NCBI RefSeq assembly: GCF_014196745.1 | Contig: NZ_JACIEH010000003.1 | Location: 124,001 to 188,000, forward strand | Length of the DNA stretch: 64,000 nucleotides | Reading direction: 5' to 3' | From: Sphingomonas kyeonggiensis | GTDB lineage: Bacteria > Pseudomonadota > Alphaproteobacteria > Sphingomonadales > Sphingomonadaceae | Part shown: positions 61,694 to 64,000 of the stretch, in pieces | Layout of the letters: each line of letters starts with the position of its first letter | Position numbering within the stretch: position 1 is the first letter of the stretch | Made by a program: the position numbers and the translations under genes | Notes under the pieces: model-generated | Seen by the model: only the letters and a program-made list of their open reading frames with translations | The model's database searches: none | What the model was told of the DNA's origin: nothing

Positions 61694-62638
61694 CTAGCGC
61701 GGGCGAGTCCAGAGGTCCGGATCGCGCGGCGCGGGTGGGTAGAGGTCCCTGCGGCGCTGTGCCTGCCACCAGGCGCGGCCGATCCAGCCCAGCTTCTCCA
61801 GGCCGGACGTGGCGACGCGGTGGTCCCAGGCATGTTCGCCCCGCGCCGCGACCTTCCTGGCGATCTCGCCATAGATGCCGGCGGCGGCGAGCACCGCCCA
61901 GGCCGAGCGGAACGGCAGCGACGGGGTGCCATGGCGGGCGCTGTCCGCATAGGCGGTGGCCGCGCTGGTCAGCCGGCCAGCGAGCACGGCCAGGCGCTGG
62001 CGGAAGGGCGGCTTCATGTGCTGGCCGGGCGGAATGTCCATCTCGGTCAGCCAGTCGTCGGGCAGGTAGCAGCGGCCCATCCGGTCGTCCGCCTCGATAT
62101 CGCGAGCGATATTGGCGAGCTGGAAGGCGATGCCGAGGTCGCAGGCCCGGTCGAGCGTCGCCTCGTCCTCGGGCGACACCCCCATGATCACTGCCATCAT
62201 GCAGCCGACGCTGCCGGCGACGTGATAGCAATAGCGGTAGAGATCCCCCTCGTGGCGCGGGCCCCATTCGGCCGCGTCGAGCGCGAAGCCCTCGACCAGG
62301 TCCCAGACATAGCGGTGGGGCAGACCGGTTTCCGCCGCGACGATGCGCAGTGCGTCGAAGGCGGGATCGCCGACCCATTGGCCGTCGAGCGCGGCCTGGG
62401 TCAATTCGCGGATACGCGCCAGCCCGGCCTGCTTGTCGACCTCCATCGCGCCGTGCCCATGATCCTGGCCGTCGGCCAGATCGTCACAGGCGCGGCACCA
62501 GGCATAGAGCAGCCAGGCACGCTCGCGCGTCTGGCGATCGAACAGGCTGCTGGCGGCCCCGAAGCTGCGGGAGCCGCGCGCGATCGCTTCCCGCGCGGTC
62601 GCGACGATCGCGGCGCGCGAGGGAAGCCATTCGCTCAC
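61694..62638 (-). CDS. crtB: Phytoene synthase
   Basis: CrtB joins two geranylgeranyl-diphosphate molecules to phytoene, the first carotenoid step. The 314-residue protein has both prenyl-synthase aspartate motifs: DDLAD in AWCRACDDLADG and the second in QLANIARDIEADDRMGRCYLP. GTG 62638 overlaps the LOG stop (GTGA), so translation is probably coupled. Squalene-synthase-family relatives are possible, but crtI just upstream supports phytoene synthase. Confidence 0.93.
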   Translation of the reverse strand: MSEWLPSRAAIVATAREAIARGSRSFGAASSLFDRQTRERAWLLYAWCRACDDLADGQDHGHGAMEVDKQAGLARIRELTQAALDGQWVGDPAFDALRIVAAETGLPHRYVWDLVEGFALDAAEWGPRHEGDLYRYCYHVAGSVGCMMAVIMGVSPEDEATLDRACDLGIAFQLANIARDIEADDRMGRCYLPDDWLTEMDIPPGQHMKPPFRQRLAVLAGRLTSAATAYADSARHGTPSLPFRSAWAVLAAAGIYGEIARKVAARGEHAWDHRVATSGLEKLGWIGRAWWQAQRRRDLYPPAPRDPDLWTRPR

Positions 62639-63216
62639 AGATCGCCGCGCCGCATATGCACGATCGTCTCGACGGGCTTGGCCGCGATCATCTTGTCGAG
62701 CAGCCCTTCCAGCGTGGTATCGACGATCAGCATGTTCTGGTGCTGCGGACGGACGAAGCCGACCCGGCCCATATGCTCCCAGAAATCGACGAGCTTGTCG
62801 TAATAGCCGGCGATGTTGAGCAGGCCGACCGGATCGGTGTGGTAGCCGAGCTGTGCCCAGCTCAGCGCTTCCCACAGCTCGTCCATCGTACCGGTGCCGC
62901 CAGGCAGGTTGATGAAGCCATCGGCGATGTCGGTGAAGCGCGCCTTGCGCTCGTGCATCGTGCCGACGACGTGGAGCTCGGTGAGCCCGCGATGCGCGAC
63001 CTCGGCGTTGACGAGCAGCTCGGGGATCACGCCGATCACTTCGCCGCCGGCCTCGAGCGCCGAATCCGCCACCGCGCCCATCAGCCCGAGCTTGCCGCCG
63101 CCATAGACGACGCCGATGCCGCGCTCGGCCAGGGTGCGGCCGACATGGCGCGCGGCCTCGATATAGACGGGATCGGCCGGGCTGGCCGAACCGCAATAGA
63201 CTGCGACGCGCTTCAT
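62635..63216 (-). CDS. LOG family cytokinin-riboside phosphoribohydrolase-like protein
   Basis: A 193-residue LOG (lonely guy) protein with the family signature LPGGTGTMDELWE and the YGGGKLGLMG phosphate loop. LOG enzymes remove ribose-5-phosphate from nucleotide monophosphates, including cytokinin precursors. It lies between crtI and crtB and overlaps crtB by four bases; a link to carotenoids is not known and may be simple co-transcription. Confidence 0.92.
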   Translation of the reverse strand: MKRVAVYCGSASPADPVYIEAARHVGRTLAERGIGVVYGGGKLGLMGAVADSALEAGGEVIGVIPELLVNAEVAHRGLTELHVVGTMHERKARFTDIADGFINLPGGTGTMDELWEALSWAQLGYHTDPVGLLNIAGYYDKLVDFWEHMGRVGFVRPQHQNMLIVDTTLEGLLDKMIAAKPVETIVHMRRGDL

Positions 63217-63283
63217 ATCTCGATCTTCCCGATGTGCATGGTCCGGCCCGCCTTCGGCCAGAACGCGCCGGGGGGCAAGTCGC

Positions 63284-64000
63284 TCACTTGCCCTCGCCCA
63301 GCATCAGCGCCGCCGTCGCCTTGGCGCTGCCGACCACGCCGGGGATGCCCGCGCCCGGGTGGGTACCGGCGCCGACGAAGAACAGATTGTGGATCGCATC
63401 GTCGCGATTGTGGGTGCGGAACCAGGCGCTCTGGGCGAGGATCGGCTCGAGGCTGAAGGCGGAGCCGAGATGCGCGGCGAGATCGTCGCGGAAATCGGGC
63501 GGCGCATAGCTGAACTTCGTCACGATCCGGTCCTTGAGATCGGGGATCAGCCGGCGCTGGATCTCGGCGAGAATGCGCTCCTCCAGCACCGGGCCGATCT
63601 CGCTCCAGTCGGCCGGGAACTTGCCGAGATGGGGCACGGGCGCGAGCGCATAGAAGGTCGAATGGCCCTCGGGCGCCATCGCCGGATCGCTGGCGCTCGG
63701 ATGGTGGAGGTAGAGCGAGAAATCCTCGGCCAGCACGCCGTGATCGAAGATGTCGGCGAGCAGCCCCTGGTAGCGCGGACCGAACAGGATCGAATGGTGG
63801 GCGATGTCCGGGAAGGTGCCGCGCACCCCGAAATGGACGACGAACAGCGAGGGCGAGAAGCGCTTGCGCTGGAGGCTCTGCGCGGCGCGCTGGCTGGAGC
63901 GCGAGCCCTTGAGCAGGTCGCGATAGCTGTGGACCACGTCCGAATTGCAGGCGACGGCATCGACCTGCAGCTCATGGCCGCCCATCGTCCGGACACCGGT
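63284..64000 (-). CDS. crtI: Phytoene desaturase, C-terminal part (gene runs off the window)
   Basis: Partial: 238 residues of the C-terminal part; the 5' end lies beyond 64000. Conserved CrtI segments are visible, including ALAPVPHLGK and the FAD-contacting end FFVGAGTHPGAGIPGVVGSAK. CrtI converts phytoene to lycopene or neurosporene. Order on the transcript is crtI-LOG-crtB, with 67 bases between crtI and LOG that hold no further gene. Confidence 0.95.
   Translation of the reverse strand, partial: TGVRTMGGHELQVDAVACNSDVVHSYRDLLKGSRSSQRAAQSLQRKRFSPSLFVVHFGVRGTFPDIAHHSILFGPRYQGLLADIFDHGVLAEDFSLYLHHPSASDPAMAPEGHSTFYALAPVPHLGKFPADWSEIGPVLEERILAEIQRRLIPDLKDRIVTKFSYAPPDFRDDLAAHLGSAFSLEPILAQSAWFRTHNRDDAIHNLFFVGAGTHPGAGIPGVVGSAKATAALMLGEGK

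Overview
The window is chromosomal DNA from an alphaproteobacterium of the order Sphingomonadales, most likely Sphingomonas or a close relative. This is inferred from the high G+C content, the gene families (nadD-rsfS-rlmH-envC-ctpA order, coq7 and ubiG for ubiquinone, crtB/crtI for carotenoids, MipA, DUF3667, Atm1-type ABC exporter) and SOS boxes of the alphaproteobacterial GAAC-N7-GAAC type. No rRNA, tRNA or CRISPR array was found.

Layout. 1-7.5 kb: DUF3667 protein, then a tight forward run proA-nadD-rsfS-rlmH-envC-like-ctpA-dsbB-like-coq7 with several start/stop overlaps. 7.5-15.2 kb: exported protein, GT87-like membrane protein, and a DNA-repair pair (radical SAM protein and a DUF4130-UdgX fusion) separated by an AsnC regulator, a VOC protein and a beta-helix/diheme cytochrome pair. 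15.4-23.5 kb: reverse-strand housekeeping genes ftsH, tilS, cpoB, a rodZ-like gene and ptsP. 23.7-35.2 kb: PadR with a HAAS-type membrane partner, nitronate monooxygenase, TonB-like protein, lysC, ubiG, small proteins, and a repair cluster (GFA/csaA, an EndoIII-like glycosylase, ung, a 2H phosphoesterase), then an S41 lipoprotein. 35.2-42.5 kb: an HTH-like protein, a frameshifted small membrane gene, an AT-rich islet with a HEPN-like gene broken by an in-frame stop, and thiC under a TPP riboswitch.

42.5-48.7 kb is a complete Tn402/Tn5053-family transposon. It has 25-bp terminal inverted repeats, a 5-bp target duplication (GCCCA), tniA-tniB-tniQ, a probable res site, a resolvase missing its C-terminus, and the C-terminal part of a large unknown protein as cargo. 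It landed between a sterol-desaturase-family gene and the sigma-54-dependent glnK-amtB operon.

48.8-64 kb: glnK-amtB; GMC oxidoreductase and a second hydroxylase-family protein; a translationally coupled recQ operon; a HerA-like ATPase; alpha/beta hydrolase; Atm1-type exporter; and a crtI-LOG-crtB carotenoid operon whose crtI gene runs off the window.

Three SOS boxes stand directly before repair-related genes (9263, 30891, 32862), pointing to a LexA-controlled set that includes the radical SAM/UdgX system, the EndoIII-like enzyme and the 2H phosphoesterase. Several intergenic regions carry structured inverted repeats, including a two-hairpin family with compensatory stem changes.
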